From Rhodospirillales bacterium (lineage in GTDB: Bacteria > Pseudomonadota > Alphaproteobacteria > Reyranellales > Reyranellaceae): 64,000 nt of DNA. Positions 51,741 through 60,912 of this stretch are shown here, piece after piece; position 1 is the first letter of the stretch; each line of letters starts with the position of its first letter. The position numbers and the translations under genes are program-made. The DNA is taken from the NCBI GenBank assembly GCA_016185145.1, contig JACPOB010000018.1, forward strand, positions 152,288 to 216,287, read 5' to 3'. The notes beneath the pieces are model-generated. The model did not search any database. It saw only the letters and a list, made by a program, of their open reading frames with translations, and was not told the DNA's origin.

Positions 51741-53366
51741 ATGTCCTCCGGCCTGCTCGAAGACGCCTCGTTCAACCAGTCGCCGGCGTTTGGCGATGTC
51801 GACCTGTTCAGCGCCGACCGGCCGCTGGCCGATGCCGCGGCGCGCGCCGGGCTCGACCTCGCGGACCTTTCCGCCTGCGGCAAGGATTACGGCGCGGCGG
51901 CGACACTCGATCTCGGCCGCGTCGCCAACGAGAACCCGCCCAAGCTCCACCTCGTCGATGGCAAAGGCAATCGGCTGGACCTGGTCGAGTTCCATCCCGC
52001 CTATCACGCCATGATGGCCAGGAGCATCGGCCACGGCATCCACGCCTCGGCGCACGACGGCAGCGACCGGCCGGGTCCGATGTCGACGCGCGCCGTGCGG
52101 CTCTATCTCGCCACCCAGGCCGAGAGCGGGCACATGTGCCCGATCACCATGACGCACGCCTGCATCGGCGCGCTGCGCTCCGAGTCCGCGCTGCTCGCCA
52201 AATGGCTGCCCAGGATCCAGACCCGCACCTACGATCCGCGGCCGCTGCCGTGGTGGGAGAAGAACGGCGTCACGCTCGGCATGGGCATGACCGAGCGCCA
52301 GGGCGGGACCGACGTGCGCGCCAACATCACCCGCGCCGTGGCGCACGGCGACCATGTCGAGATCACCGGCCACAAATGGTTCATGTCGGCGCCGATGTGC
52401 GACGCCTTCCTGGTGCTGGCGCAGGCCGAGGGTGGTTTGACCTGCTATCTGATGCCGCGCTATCGGCCCGACGGATCGAAGAACCAGATCCGCTTCCAGC
52501 GGCTGAAGGACAAGCTCGGCAACAAGTCGAACGCCTCCTCCGAGGTCGAGTTCCACGGCGCCTATGCCGAGCGCGTGGGCGCCGAGGGTGCGGGCGTGCG
52601 CACCATCATCGAGATGGTGAACCTGACGCGGTTGGATTGCGCCATCGCCTCGGCCGGCCAGTCGCGTATTGCCCTCAGCCAGGCATTGAGCCACATCCGC
52701 AATCGCTCGGTCTTCCAGAAGCGACTCGCCGACCAGCCATCGATGCGCGCCACCGTGGCCGACCTCGCCCTGGAGCTGGAGGCCCAGGTGGCGCTGGTGT
52801 TCCGCCTCTGCCGCGCCTCCGAGCGCGCTCACGACGATGCCGCCGAGGCAGCTTACGTGCGCCTGCTGACGCCCGCGGTGAAGTTCCTAGTGTGCAAGAG
52901 CACGCCGCAGCTCGTCTACGAATCGCTCGAGTGCCTGGGCGGCAACGGCTACACCGAGGACCTGCCGCTGGCGCGTTACTTCCGCGAATCGCCGCTCAAC
53001 GCCATCTGGGAGGGCTCGGGCAACGTCATGGCGCTCGACGTGCTGCGCGCCGCCGGCCGCCATCCCGACCAGGCGATGGCGACCGTGAGCGCGCTCGCCA
53101 GGACGGCGGCGGCGGCTTTCGACGTGCGTCCGCTTGCCGGAACACTGGCCATGGTGCTGCAGTCGGGCGACGCTGAGCGTCGTGCCCGTTTCCTGTGCGA
53201 GGGCCTTGCCAAGATCGCGGCACTGGCGGCGCTCGCCGAGGCGAAGTCCGAGTTCGCCACCCTGTACGGCGACACGCGACTCGGCGGCGAGAGGTTTGCG
53301 CAGTTCGGAACGGCTGATCTCGGCGATGCGGAGACGAAGTTGATGGACCGCGCCCTCGCAACGTAG
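51741..53366 (+). CDS. Acyl-CoA dehydrogenase family protein, AidB-like
   Basis: A 541-residue flavoprotein. N-terminal SFNQSPAFGDVDLFSADRPL and middle MGMTERQGGTDVRAN, C-terminal LECLGGNGYTEDLPLARYFRESPLNAIWEGSGNV are AidB-specific. AidB is tied to the adaptive response to alkylation; the reaction is unsettled. I start it at ATG 51741; the frame extends 29 codons upstream into the inverted repeat, which I treat as non-coding. Confidence 0.93.
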   Translation: MSSGLLEDASFNQSPAFGDVDLFSADRPLADAAARAGLDLADLSACGKDYGAAATLDLGRVANENPPKLHLVDGKGNRLDLVEFHPAYHAMMARSIGHGIHASAHDGSDRPGPMSTRAVRLYLATQAESGHMCPITMTHACIGALRSESALLAKWLPRIQTRTYDPRPLPWWEKNGVTLGMGMTERQGGTDVRANITRAVAHGDHVEITGHKWFMSAPMCDAFLVLAQAEGGLTCYLMPRYRPDGSKNQIRFQRLKDKLGNKSNASSEVEFHGAYAERVGAEGAGVRTIIEMVNLTRLDCAIASAGQSRIALSQALSHIRNRSVFQKRLADQPSMRATVADLALELEAQVALVFRLCRASERAHDDAAEAAYVRLLTPAVKFLVCKSTPQLVYESLECLGGNGYTEDLPLARYFRESPLNAIWEGSGNVMALDVLRAAGRHPDQAMATVSALARTAAAAFDVRPLAGTLAMVLQSGDAERRARFLCEGLAKIAALAALAEAKSEFATLYGDTRLGGERFAQFGTADLGDAETKLMDRALAT

Positions 53367-53430
53367 CGCGGACCGAGGGCGTCCCGCCCGCTCATGATTC
53401 ATGATGCGGGCGGGACGCCCGCGGTCCGGA
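53366..53430. repeat. 15-bp perfect inverted repeat with TCATGATTCATGAT loop
   Basis: Inner arms 53377-53391 and 53406-53420 (GGGCGTCCCGCCCGC and complement) exact; outer GCGCGGACC / GCGGTCC partly paired. Fourth member of the GCGGACC...GGTCCGC family. Confidence 0.85.
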
Positions 53431-53477
53431 TCATGAATGGTTGCAGCGATCTCCCTGCTCCCCCAAGATCGCCGCCC

Positions 53478-54947
53478 ATGAAAAAGATCTTCACCGCCTG
53501 CCTCGGCACCGAGACCAATACCTTCGCTTCCATCCCCACCGGCCATCAGCTTTTCGAGGAGACCTGCCTCTTCCGCAAAGGCAGCTACGGCAAGAACGTG
53601 CCGATGTTCGGTGCGCCGCTGGCCGTATGGCGCGGCCGCGCCGAGGCCAAGGGCTGGCAGGTGGTCGAAAGCCTCTGCGCCTTCGCCCAGCCGGCCGGCA
53701 GGACGGTGAAGAAGGTCTACGAATCCTTCCGCGACGAGATCCTGGCCGACCTGAAGGCGGCCCTGCCGGTCGACGGCGTGTTCCTGTCCATGCACGGCGC
53801 CATGGTCGCCGAGGGCTACGACGACTGCGAAAGCGACATCCTGGCCCATGTCCGCAAGGTCGTCGGCCCGGACGTGCCGGTCGGCGCCGAGCTCGACCTG
53901 CATTGCAACATCGGCGACGGCACCCTGCGCGACGCCACCGCCCTGGTGCTGTTCATGGAATATCCGCATGTCGACGTGCCGGAGCGCGCCGACGACCTCT
54001 TCAACGTCATGGAAGGCGCCATCGAAGGCCGCACCAAGCCGATGATGGCCGCCTGGGACTGCAGGATGATCGGCATCTTCCATACCACGCGCCAGCCCAT
54101 GCGCGGCTTCGTCGACAAGCTGCAATCCATGGAAGGCAAGGACGGCGTGCTCTCGCTGTCGATCGCGCATGGCTTCCCGTGGTCCGACATCAAGGAGATG
54201 AGCAGCAAGCTGATCGCCATCACCGACGGCGACAAGGCCAAGGCCGAGAAGCTGGCTCGCGAGCTTGGCCAGGAATTCTTCGCCATGCGCGAAGCCACCC
54301 AGCCGCCTTACGTGTCGCTCGACGCGGCGATGGCGCGCGTTTCCTCGCACAACCTGCCCAAGCCCATGGTGCTGGCCGACGTCTCGGACAATGCCGGCGG
54401 CGGGGCCGCCTCCGATTCGACCTTCATCCTGAAGGCGCTGCTCGACAAGAAGGTGAAGGACGCGGCCGTCGCCATGATCTGGGATCCTGGCGCCGTGAAG
54501 CTCGCCTTCGAGGTCGGCGAAGGCGCCGAGCTCGACATTCGCCTCGGCGGCAAGCTCGGGCCGCAATCGGGCCCGCCGATCGACGCCCGCGCCAAGGTGC
54601 TCAAGGTCGAGAAGGACGTCACCATCGAGTTCGGCGGCCAGCGCAAGGGCGTCAACCCGATCGGCGATGTCGCCGCACTGCAGATCGAGGGCGTGACGGT
54701 GATCGTCAACAGCAAGCGCAGCCAGTGCCACAGCCGCGACTGCTTCACCAAGCTCGGCGTCGACCCGTCGACCAAGAAGATCGTGGTCGTGAAGTCGATG
54801 CAGCATTTCCACGCCGCCTATGCCCCGATCGCCAGCGAAGTCGTCTATGTCGCCGCACCGGGCGCTTTGGTGCCCGACTGGTCGCTGCTGCCCTACACCA
54901 AGGTCGACAGGGCGCAGTGGCCGTTCGTCGCCAATCCGCACGCATGA
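53478..54947 (+). CDS. M81 family metallopeptidase (MlrC-like)
   Basis: A 489-residue enzyme of the family that includes MlrC, which cleaves linearised microcystin. The start MKKIFTACLGTETNTF, GAELDLHCNIGDG near 135, MEYPHVDVPERA near 158 and the C-terminal ADVSDNAGGGAASDSTF near 299 are typical. Cytosolic by lack of signal. The substrate is unknown; it follows a peptide ABC transporter cluster. ATG 53478; the stop overlaps the RidA start (ATGA). Confidence 0.9.
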   Translation: MKKIFTACLGTETNTFASIPTGHQLFEETCLFRKGSYGKNVPMFGAPLAVWRGRAEAKGWQVVESLCAFAQPAGRTVKKVYESFRDEILADLKAALPVDGVFLSMHGAMVAEGYDDCESDILAHVRKVVGPDVPVGAELDLHCNIGDGTLRDATALVLFMEYPHVDVPERADDLFNVMEGAIEGRTKPMMAAWDCRMIGIFHTTRQPMRGFVDKLQSMEGKDGVLSLSIAHGFPWSDIKEMSSKLIAITDGDKAKAEKLARELGQEFFAMREATQPPYVSLDAAMARVSSHNLPKPMVLADVSDNAGGGAASDSTFILKALLDKKVKDAAVAMIWDPGAVKLAFEVGEGAELDIRLGGKLGPQSGPPIDARAKVLKVEKDVTIEFGGQRKGVNPIGDVAALQIEGVTVIVNSKRSQCHSRDCFTKLGVDPSTKKIVVVKSMQHFHAAYAPIASEVVYVAAPGALVPDWSLLPYTKVDRAQWPFVANPHA

Positions 54948-55408
54948 GATCTCTCGTCCTCGGCGGCGCCCTGCTCGCCGCCACCGCCGGCGACGCCCTG
55001 GCCCAGTCGCCGAACGGCGTGCGCACCCTCAATCCGCCCGGCGCCATCAAGGTCGAAGGCACCTGGAGCCTGGGCGCGCGGGCTGGCGATTTCGTCTTCG
55101 TCGCCGGCATGCAGGGCGTCGATCCGGCGACCGGCAAGCTGGTCGAGGGCGACGAGGCGCGCATCCGGCAGGCGTTCCTGAACATCAGGCTGATCGCCCA
55201 GTCGGAGGGCGCCACCTTGCAGGATTGCGTCAGGCTCACCGTCTATGTCAGCGACCTGGCGCGGATCGCGCCCCTGGTCGACAAGGTACAGGCCGAGCTG
55301 TGGGGCAAGCCGCCCTATCCGCCGCGCACCATGTTCGAGGCCAAGCGGCTGTTCGACGGCGACATCATCGAGATCGACAGCGTCTTCTATTCGCCGGCGA
55401 AGAAGTAG
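54944..55408 (+). CDS. Secreted RidA/YjgF family protein
   Basis: A 154-residue Rid protein with a cleavable signal peptide (MRSLVLGGALLAATAGDALAQ). The mature part has GDFVFVAGMQGVDPATGKLVEG, the helix RQAFLNIRLIAQSEGATLQD and PPYPPRTMFEA, keeping the Arg that RidA uses to bind substrate carboxylate. Rid proteins hydrolyse reactive enamines or imines; a periplasmic form is less usual. ATG 54944 overlaps the M81 stop. Confidence 0.88.
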   Translation: MRSLVLGGALLAATAGDALAQSPNGVRTLNPPGAIKVEGTWSLGARAGDFVFVAGMQGVDPATGKLVEGDEARIRQAFLNIRLIAQSEGATLQDCVRLTVYVSDLARIAPLVDKVQAELWGKPPYPPRTMFEAKRLFDGDIIEIDSVFYSPAKK

Positions 55409-55409
55409 C

Positions 55410-55802
55410 TCACCGCCTGGCGATGCAGTCGATCTCGATCAGGGCATCGCGCACCAGGTCGGTGACGCCGACGCAGGTCCTGGTCGGCCGCGCCCCCTCC
55501 GGGAAGAAACCCGCATAGACCTCGTTCATGGCGTCGTAGTCGCGCTTGAAGCGGGTCAGGAACACCCGGACGCTCATCACCTGGCCCATCGAGAGGCCGA
55601 GCGCTTCCAGCACGCGGCGCATGTTGCGCAGGGTCTGGTCGGTCTGCGCCCGAATGCCCTCGGGCAAGGGCTTGGCCGGGTCGTCGAGGTCGCGGCCGAA
55701 CTGGCCGGTCAGGAAGACGAAGCCGTCGGCCTCGGTGGCATGGCTGCTGGGCGAGACGGACTTCGGGAGGCCGTCGAGGATGTGGAATTTAGGGGTGCTC
55801 AT
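55410..55802 (-). CDS. RidA family protein
   Basis: A 130-residue cytosolic Rid protein: GFVFLTGQFGRDLDDPAKPL, RNMRRVLEALGLSMGQVMSV and ARPTRTCVGVTDLVRDALIEID, with the conserved Arg in RPTRT. Convergent with the secreted RidA gene (one base apart at stops). ATG 55802; the frame extends eight codons upstream without a better start. Confidence 0.88.
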   Translation of the reverse strand: MSTPKFHILDGLPKSVSPSSHATEADGFVFLTGQFGRDLDDPAKPLPEGIRAQTDQTLRNMRRVLEALGLSMGQVMSVRVFLTRFKRDYDAMNEVYAGFFPEGARPTRTCVGVTDLVRDALIEIDCIARR

Positions 55803-55901
55803 GGCCGCAAGCCTAGAGCATTTCATTGAAACGGTGTCGTGGCCTTATCGCCGATCGCCCCGCATTGATATATGATTGGGTCTGGATCCGGGAACATCAT
55901 C

Positions 55902-56192
55902 ATGGCGTTACGCGACGATCTCCATAGCCGCCGTGAGCAACTCATCGCCATCGCTGCGCGTCACGGCGCAACGAACCTGCGCCTCTTCGGCTCTGTGCTG
56001 CGCCATGAAGAGCGGCCGGACAGTGATGTCGATCTTCTGATCGATATGGCGGAAGACCGTGGCTTCGGTGACTATCTGGCTTTGATCGAAGAACTGGAAG
56101 ACGCCCTCTCTCGACGAGTGGACGTCGTTATCGAGCGAAGCCTCAGCCCTCATTTCCGTCCCTACATCGAGGCTGAGGCGCAGCCTTTGTGA
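55902..56192 (+). CDS. mntA: MntA-type nucleotidyltransferase antitoxin
   Basis: A 96-residue minimal nucleotidyltransferase. FGSVLRHEERPDSDVDLLID contains the exact GSx10DxD motif. In the HepT-MntA pair of Shewanella, this enzyme AMPylates the toxin and so blocks it. ATG 55902; stop overlaps the HepT start (GTGA at 56189). Confidence 0.87.
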   Translation: MALRDDLHSRREQLIAIAARHGATNLRLFGSVLRHEERPDSDVDLLIDMAEDRGFGDYLALIEELEDALSRRVDVVIERSLSPHFRPYIEAEAQPL

Positions 56193-56527
56193 AGAGCGAC
56201 CTTCCTTATCTCGGCCACATAAACGATGCCATCGCTGCCATCGAAACCTATGTGTCTGACGGACGTGAGACGTTCCTACGGGAGCGAATGGTCCAAGACG
56301 CAGTCATTCGCAATTTCGAAGTCATCGGAGAGGCCGCCAACCGCTTGTCTCTGGCGACACGCGACCCCGCCAGCACCGTATGGCGGCGGGTCATCGCTTT
56401 CCGGAACCGCCTCATTCATGGCTATTGGAGCGTGGATCTTCTGCTCGTCTGGGATGTCATCCAGAAGGACCTGCCTGGTTTGAAACTCGAAGTTGCTCGC
56501 CTCCTCCGAGACCTTGGCAACCGTTGA
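56189..56527 (+). CDS. hepT: HepT-type HEPN toxin (DUF86)
   Basis: A 112-residue HEPN RNase-like toxin. RNRLIHGY is the RX4HXY motif: Arg and His of the RNase site and the Tyr that is AMPylated by MntA in the studied pair. The upstream VIRNFEVIGEAANRLS is typical. GTG 56189 overlaps the mntA stop. Together a type VII toxin-antitoxin module. Confidence 0.88.
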   Translation: MKSDLPYLGHINDAIAAIETYVSDGRETFLRERMVQDAVIRNFEVIGEAANRLSLATRDPASTVWRRVIAFRNRLIHGYWSVDLLLVWDVIQKDLPGLKLEVARLLRDLGNR

Positions 56528-57174
56528 TGACGCGCGCCGGCAAGGGGGGGGTGCGCCACCCGCTCACAAGGGCTGAACCTTAGTATGTAGACATTCATTG
56601 GGGTTGGCACCTCGTGGACCCTGGATAAGCCGGGACGCAGGCGGGATAAAATGCGCGCCCACGGCCCTGTCGCGCCGACGCCTGAGGAAATCGTGTTGCC
56701 GGGCATGCACGGCTCTGGCCGGTGCATACGCGGGAAGTTACGTCCCGCCGGGGCGACGCCCATCAGCTTGAGCCCTCCACAACTGATACTTGCCAGGATC
56801 GAGACGGCGGCAGTCACCTCCCGGGTCAAGGAAGTGAAGGCGGTGCACGAGCTCATCATCACCAGTCCCGGCGTCAGGCATCCAAGGAGGCGCCTTCGAT
56901 AAGGCTTCGAGGATCGGCGGCGGGGCGCTGTTCGAAAGCCCGTGGGCAGGCCTAGTCTCAGGCGATGGCACAGAAGGGCTTGTCAGGTGCCACCTATCCT
57001 CGACCTAGGCGCCAAATCAATTGCCGTGCTACAGCGTAAAAACGCGCTGTTTCAGACCGTTTACAGATTGCGGACTCATTGGTATGGTCCGCCGCGTCGC
57101 GGCCGGGGAAGGCCATTTTGTCGTTTCAGTTCAACGACTTAGAATGACCCCGCCCGGCGAGGGGTCCGCGATCT
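56528..57174. other. 650-base gap with hairpins but no assigned gene
   Basis: I see no credible protein: the short open frames are of biased composition without ribosome sites. Several hairpins occur: GCGGGA-AGTTACG-TCCCGC (about 56730-56748), GCCTTCGATAAGGC (about 56893), and ACAGCG-TAAAAACG-CGCTGT-TTC (about 57032-57053), which resembles a weak terminator. The stretch may hold an unnamed structured RNA. It is not RNase P RNA, tmRNA or SRP RNA by their signature motifs. Confidence 0.4.
57060..57088 (+). promoter_or_regulatory. Promoter of prs with a GANTC site in the spacer
   Basis: TTTACA (57060-57065), a 17-base spacer and TATGGT (57083-57088). GACTC, a CcrM methylation site, lies at 57073-57077. 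An inverted repeat GCGGAC/GTCCGC (57071-57092) overlaps it. Confidence 0.6.
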
Positions 57175-58107
57175 ATGAAGATTCTCACCGGCAACAGCAA
57201 TCGTCCGCTGGCGGAGGCCATTTCCGCCAAGCTGGCCTTGCCGTTGGTCAAGGCCAACGTCCGCCGCTTCTCCGACAACGAGATCTTCGTCGAGATCCTG
57301 GAGAACGTGCGCGGCGAGGACATGTTCGTCCTGCAGTCGACGAGCTTCCCGGCCAACGACCATCTCATGGAGCTCCTGATCACCATCGATGCGCTGCGCC
57401 GCAGCTCGGCGCGCCGCATCACGGCGGTGATCCCCTACTACGGCTACGCCCGCCAGGATCGCCGTACCGGCCCGCGCACGCCGATCTCGGCCAAGCTCGT
57501 GGCCAACCTGCTCACCCACGCCGGCGCCAGCCGCGTGCTCACCCTCGACCTGCATGCCGCCCAGATCCAGGGCTTCTTCGACATCCCGGTCGACAACCTG
57601 TTTGCCGGCCCCCTGTTTGGCAAGGACATCAAGGACACGCTCGCGAACCGCGAAATCACCGTGGTATCGCCCGACGTCGGCGGCGTGGTGCGTGCCCGCG
57701 CCGTCGCCAAGCGCATCGACGCCGACCTCGCCATCATCGACAAGCGCCGTGAGCAGGCGGGCGTCAGCGAAGTCATGAACGTCATCGGCGACGTCAAGAA
57801 CCGCGACTGCATCCTGATCGACGACATCGTCGATTCGGCCGGAACGCTCTGTAACGCGGCTGTCGCTTTGATGGACCAGGGTGCCAAGTCGGTGTCGGCC
57901 TACGTCACGCACGGCGTGCTGTCGGGCGGCGCGGTGGCCCGCGTCGCGGCCTCGCCGATGGAGAAGATGGTCATCACCGATTCGATCCAGCCGACCGAGG
58001 CGGTGCGCGTGTCGCCCAACGTGCGGCCGCTCAGCATCGCCACCTTGATGGCCGAGGCGATCAAGCGCATCTCGGAGGAGACCTCGGTATCGAGCTTGTT
58101 TGACTAG
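57175..58107 (+). CDS. prs: Ribose-phosphate pyrophosphokinase
   Basis: Makes PRPP from ribose-5-phosphate and ATP for nucleotide, His and Trp synthesis. 310 residues. The start [38 protein letters not shown] near 90, [14 protein letters not shown] near 123 and the PRPP loop [13 protein letters not shown] near 220 are diagnostic. ATG 57175, 25 bases after the rplY-side repeat-free leader. Followed by rplY after 133 bases. Confidence 0.95.
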   Translation: MKILTGNSNRPLAEAISAKLALPLVKANVRRFSDNEIFVEILENVRGEDMFVLQSTSFPANDHLMELLITIDALRRSSARRITAVIPYYGYARQDRRTGPRTPISAKLVANLLTHAGASRVLTLDLHAAQIQGFFDIPVDNLFAGPLFGKDIKDTLANREITVVSPDVGGVVRARAVAKRIDADLAIIDKRREQAGVSEVMNVIGDVKNRDCILIDDIVDSAGTLCNAAVALMDQGAKSVSAYVTHGVLSGGAVARVAASPMEKMVITDSIQPTEAVRVSPNVRPLSIATLMAEAIKRISEETSVSSLFD

Positions 58108-58114
58108 GAGGTAA

Positions 58115-58159
58115 CCTCACCCTGAGGAGCGCCCGCAGGGCGCATCTCGAAGGGTGAGG
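58115..58159. repeat. CACCCTGAG...CGAAGGGTG inverted repeat
   Basis: CCTCACCCT (58115) pairs with AGGGTGAGG (58159), with inner GCGCCC/GGGCGC, in the prs-rplY gap. Second copy of the family at 49607-49636. Confidence 0.75.
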
Positions 58160-58240
58160 CAAAGGAGATCCGGCGATTGGCACCCCTGGAGGCCACGCCG
58201 TGAGTGAGAGAGAGCAACAGCAACCTTAGGAGAAGTTGAA

Positions 58241-58987
58241 ATGGCAGAGACGACAAAGGTCGTCGCGAAGAAGCGGGACCGGGCCGGTAAAGGGGGCGCC
58301 CGTTCCAGCCGTCGCGATGGACTGATTCCCGCCGTGATCTACGGCGACAAGCAGCCCCCCCTGATGATCGCGGTCGAGCCGAAATCGATCGAGCGCGAGC
58401 TGCACAAGGAGGGCTTCTTCAATCACCAGATGAAGATCGACGTCGAGGGCCAGGGCTATGATGTCCTGCCGCGCGACGTGCAGGTCGACCCGGTGACGGA
58501 CAAGCCTCTGCATCTCGACTTCCTGCGCGTCGGGCCCGACTCGATCATCAGCGTGCAGGTCCCGGTGCACTTCAGGAACGAGGCGGCAGCGCCAGGCATC
58601 AAGCGTGGCGGCGTGCTGAACGTCGTGCTGCACGAGATCACCGTGCGCACCAAGCCCGCCACCATCCCCGAGTACTTCGAGGTCGACCTGACGGGCCTCG
58701 AGATCGGTCATTCGATCCATCTGTCGGCGCTCAAGATTCCCGATGGCGTACGCGTGGTCGCTCGCGACAAGAACGCCACCGTGGCCTCGATCGCGGCTCC
58801 GACGGTGGTGCGCGAAGCGGCGGCCCAGGCGGCAGCCGATGCCGCGTCGGCGACGGGCGCTCCGGCGGCAGCCGAGGGCGCGGCTCCGGCGGCAGGTGCG
58901 GCTCCGGCTGCGGGTGCAGCCCCCGCAGCGGGTGCGGCGGCCGCTCCGGCAGCCGGCGGCAAGGCCCCGGCTCCGGCCAAGAAGTAA
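58241..58987 (+). CDS. rplY: 50S ribosomal protein L25/CTC-type general stress protein
   Basis: Binds 5S rRNA in the large subunit. 248 residues: N-terminal L25 domain about 1-93 (AGKGGARSSRRDGLIPAVIYG, with HLDFLRVG), C-terminal CTC/TL5 beta domain about 95-190, and a 50-residue Ala/Gly/Pro tail (repeats of APAAGA) ending in KK. Weak purine-rich site upstream of ATG 58241. The tail is a low-complexity extension often seen in CTC-type proteins. Confidence 0.94.
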   Translation: MAETTKVVAKKRDRAGKGGARSSRRDGLIPAVIYGDKQPPLMIAVEPKSIERELHKEGFFNHQMKIDVEGQGYDVLPRDVQVDPVTDKPLHLDFLRVGPDSIISVQVPVHFRNEAAAPGIKRGGVLNVVLHEITVRTKPATIPEYFEVDLTGLEIGHSIHLSALKIPDGVRVVARDKNATVASIAAPTVVREAAAQAAADAASATGAPAAAEGAAPAAGAAPAAGAAPAAGAAAAPAAGGKAPAPAKK

Positions 58988-59014
58988 CCGGCGGGCTTTC
59001 AGTCCATACGTTCG

Positions 59015-59635
59015 ATGCTTCTGCTGGTCGGGCTCGGCAATCCCGGGCCACGCTATGCGGGGCACCGGCACAATGTGGGATTCATGGCGGTGGACGAGAT
59101 CGTCCGCCGCCGTGTCTTCTCGTCCTGGCGTTCGCGCTTCAATGGCGAGGTGGCCGAGGGCCATCTCGGCGGCGAGCGCACGCTGGTATTGAAACCCATG
59201 ACCTTCATGAACGAGTCGAGCAAGGCCGTGGGCGAAGCCGTGCGTTTCCTGAAGATCCCACTCGACCGGGTCGTGGTGTTCCACGACGAGCTCGACCTGG
59301 CGCCGGGTCGCGTGCGCATGAAGAAAGGCGGCGGCGCCGGCGGCCACAATGGCCTGCGCGACATCGACGCCCATGTCGGCAACGACTATCGCCGGGTCCG
59401 CATCGGCATCGGTCATCCCGGCCACAAGGACCTGGTGCTGCACTGGGTCCTGCGCGACTTCGAGCCCGATGAGCGCGACCCCAGGACCGGCTGGCTGCCC
59501 AAGCTTTTGGACGCGCTCGCCGAGGAATCGGCGCTGCTGGTCGAAGGTGGCGCCAAGGCCGACGAACGCTATATGAGCCGCGTGGCGCATCTCGCGCCTC
59601 CGCCCAAACCACCTGCCGAAGAGTCGAAAGCGTAA
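59015..59635 (+). CDS. pth: Peptidyl-tRNA hydrolase
   Basis: Cleaves peptidyl-tRNA released from stalled ribosomes. 206 residues: VGLGNPGPRYAGHRHNVGFM at 5-24 with catalytic His19 and Asn20, TFMNESSKAVGEA near 61, FHDELDLAPGRVR near 88 and GGGAGGHNGLRDI near 108. A C-terminal tail of about 15 residues. Between rplY and ychF, a common neighbourhood. Confidence 0.95.
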   Translation: MLLLVGLGNPGPRYAGHRHNVGFMAVDEIVRRRVFSSWRSRFNGEVAEGHLGGERTLVLKPMTFMNESSKAVGEAVRFLKIPLDRVVVFHDELDLAPGRVRMKKGGGAGGHNGLRDIDAHVGNDYRRVRIGIGHPGHKDLVLHWVLRDFEPDERDPRTGWLPKLLDALAEESALLVEGGAKADERYMSRVAHLAPPPKPPAEESKA

Positions 59636-59636
59636 G

Positions 59637-60734
59637 ATGGGTTTCAACTGCGGAATCGTCGGCCTGCCCAATGTCGGCAAGTCGACCCTGTTCAATGCGC
59701 TCACCGCCACCCAGGCGGCCCAGGCGGCCAACTACCCGTTCTGCACCATCGAGCCGAATATCGGCCGCGTCGCCGTACCCGATCCCCGGCTGGACAAGCT
59801 CGCGGCCGTCGCAGGCTCGGCCAAGATCATCAACACCCAGCTCGAATTCGTCGACATCGCCGGCCTGGTGAAGGGCGCTTCCAGAGGCGAGGGCCTGGGC
59901 AACCAGTTCCTGGCCAACATCCGCGAGGTCGACGCCATCGCCCATGTGCTGCGCTGCTTCGAAGACGGTGACGTGACGCACGTTTCAGGCGGCGTCGACC
60001 CGGTGCGCGACGCCGAGATCGTCGAGACCGAGCTGATGCTGGCCGACCTCGACAGCCTTGAGAAGCGGCTGCCCAACCTAGAGAAGCGCGCCAAGGGCGG
60101 CGACAAGGAAGCGGCCGCCGAGGCGCCCGTCGTCAAGAAGACGCTCGACGCCCTGCGCGACGGCAAGCCGGCGCGCGAAGCGGCGCTCACCGACGAGGAG
60201 CGGCCGGTGTTCGCCCGCCTGCAGCTCATCACCGCCAAGCCCATGATGTACGTGCTGAACGTCGAGGAGGCCGCGGCCGCTACCGGCAACAAGCACAGTG
60301 CTGCCGCCGCCGAGTACGCCAAGAAGCGCGGCATGCCGTCGGTCGTGATCTCGGCCGCCATCGAGGCCGAGGTGGCGCAGTTGGCGCCCGAGGACCAGGG
60401 CGACTACCTGGCGTCGCTCGGGCTCAAGGAGACGGGCTTGGCCCGCGTCGTCCATGCCGGCTACCAGCTTCTCGACCTGGTGACGTTCTTCACCGTCGGC
60501 CCGAAGGAGGCGCGCGCCTGGACGGTGCGCCGCGAGGCCAAGGCGCCCGAGGCCGCAGGCGTGATCCACACCGACTTCGAAAAAGGCTTCATCCGCGCCG
60601 AGACCATCGCCTACGACGACTACGTCGCCCTGAACGGCGAAGCCGGCGCCCGCGACGCCGGCAAGCTGCGGTTGGAAGGCAAGGAATACCCGGTGAAGGA
60701 CGGCGACGTCTTTCATTTCCGGTTCAACGTCTGA
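59637..60734 (+). CDS. ychF: Redox-regulated ribosome-associated ATPase YchF
   Basis: OBG-family P-loop protein that prefers ATP. 365 residues: P-loop GLPNVGKST (9-17), FVDIAGLVKGASRGEGLGN near 66, altered G4 (NVEE) as in YchF, and a C-terminal TGS domain (about 270-365) ending DGDVFHFRFNV. ATG 59637, one base after the pth stop. Confidence 0.95.
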   Translation: MGFNCGIVGLPNVGKSTLFNALTATQAAQAANYPFCTIEPNIGRVAVPDPRLDKLAAVAGSAKIINTQLEFVDIAGLVKGASRGEGLGNQFLANIREVDAIAHVLRCFEDGDVTHVSGGVDPVRDAEIVETELMLADLDSLEKRLPNLEKRAKGGDKEAAAEAPVVKKTLDALRDGKPAREAALTDEERPVFARLQLITAKPMMYVLNVEEAAAATGNKHSAAAAEYAKKRGMPSVVISAAIEAEVAQLAPEDQGDYLASLGLKETGLARVVHAGYQLLDLVTFFTVGPKEARAWTVRREAKAPEAAGVIHTDFEKGFIRAETIAYDDYVALNGEAGARDAGKLRLEGKEYPVKDGDVFHFRFNV

Positions 60735-60760
60735 GAAATCCGCCTTGAACACCCGTCAGA

Positions 60761-60786
60761 CTCCTCTCCCCCTTGGGGGAGAGGAG
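60761..60786. repeat. 12-bp hairpin after ychF
   Basis: CTCCTCTCCCCC / GGGGGAGAGGAG, loop TT, 26 bases past the ychF stop. Possible transcript end, no T-run. Confidence 0.65.
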
Positions 60787-60912
60787 CTTGAGGAGAAGAG
60801 TGAGAGGAGTGTGAAGAGACGAATTCGACGATTGCGACCGTCCGGCCAGGAGCGCTAGCCTCAAATCGGTAGCAATCGCGTCAGACTGGCCGCGCCAACC
60901 GAGGGGACCGAC

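Noticed and set aside
56651-56902. Short frames in the hepT-prs gap
   Set aside because: Biased composition, no ribosome site and no recognisable domain.
56528-57000. 6S, RNase P, tmRNA or SRP RNA in the gap
   Set aside because: None of the signature motifs of these RNAs is present.
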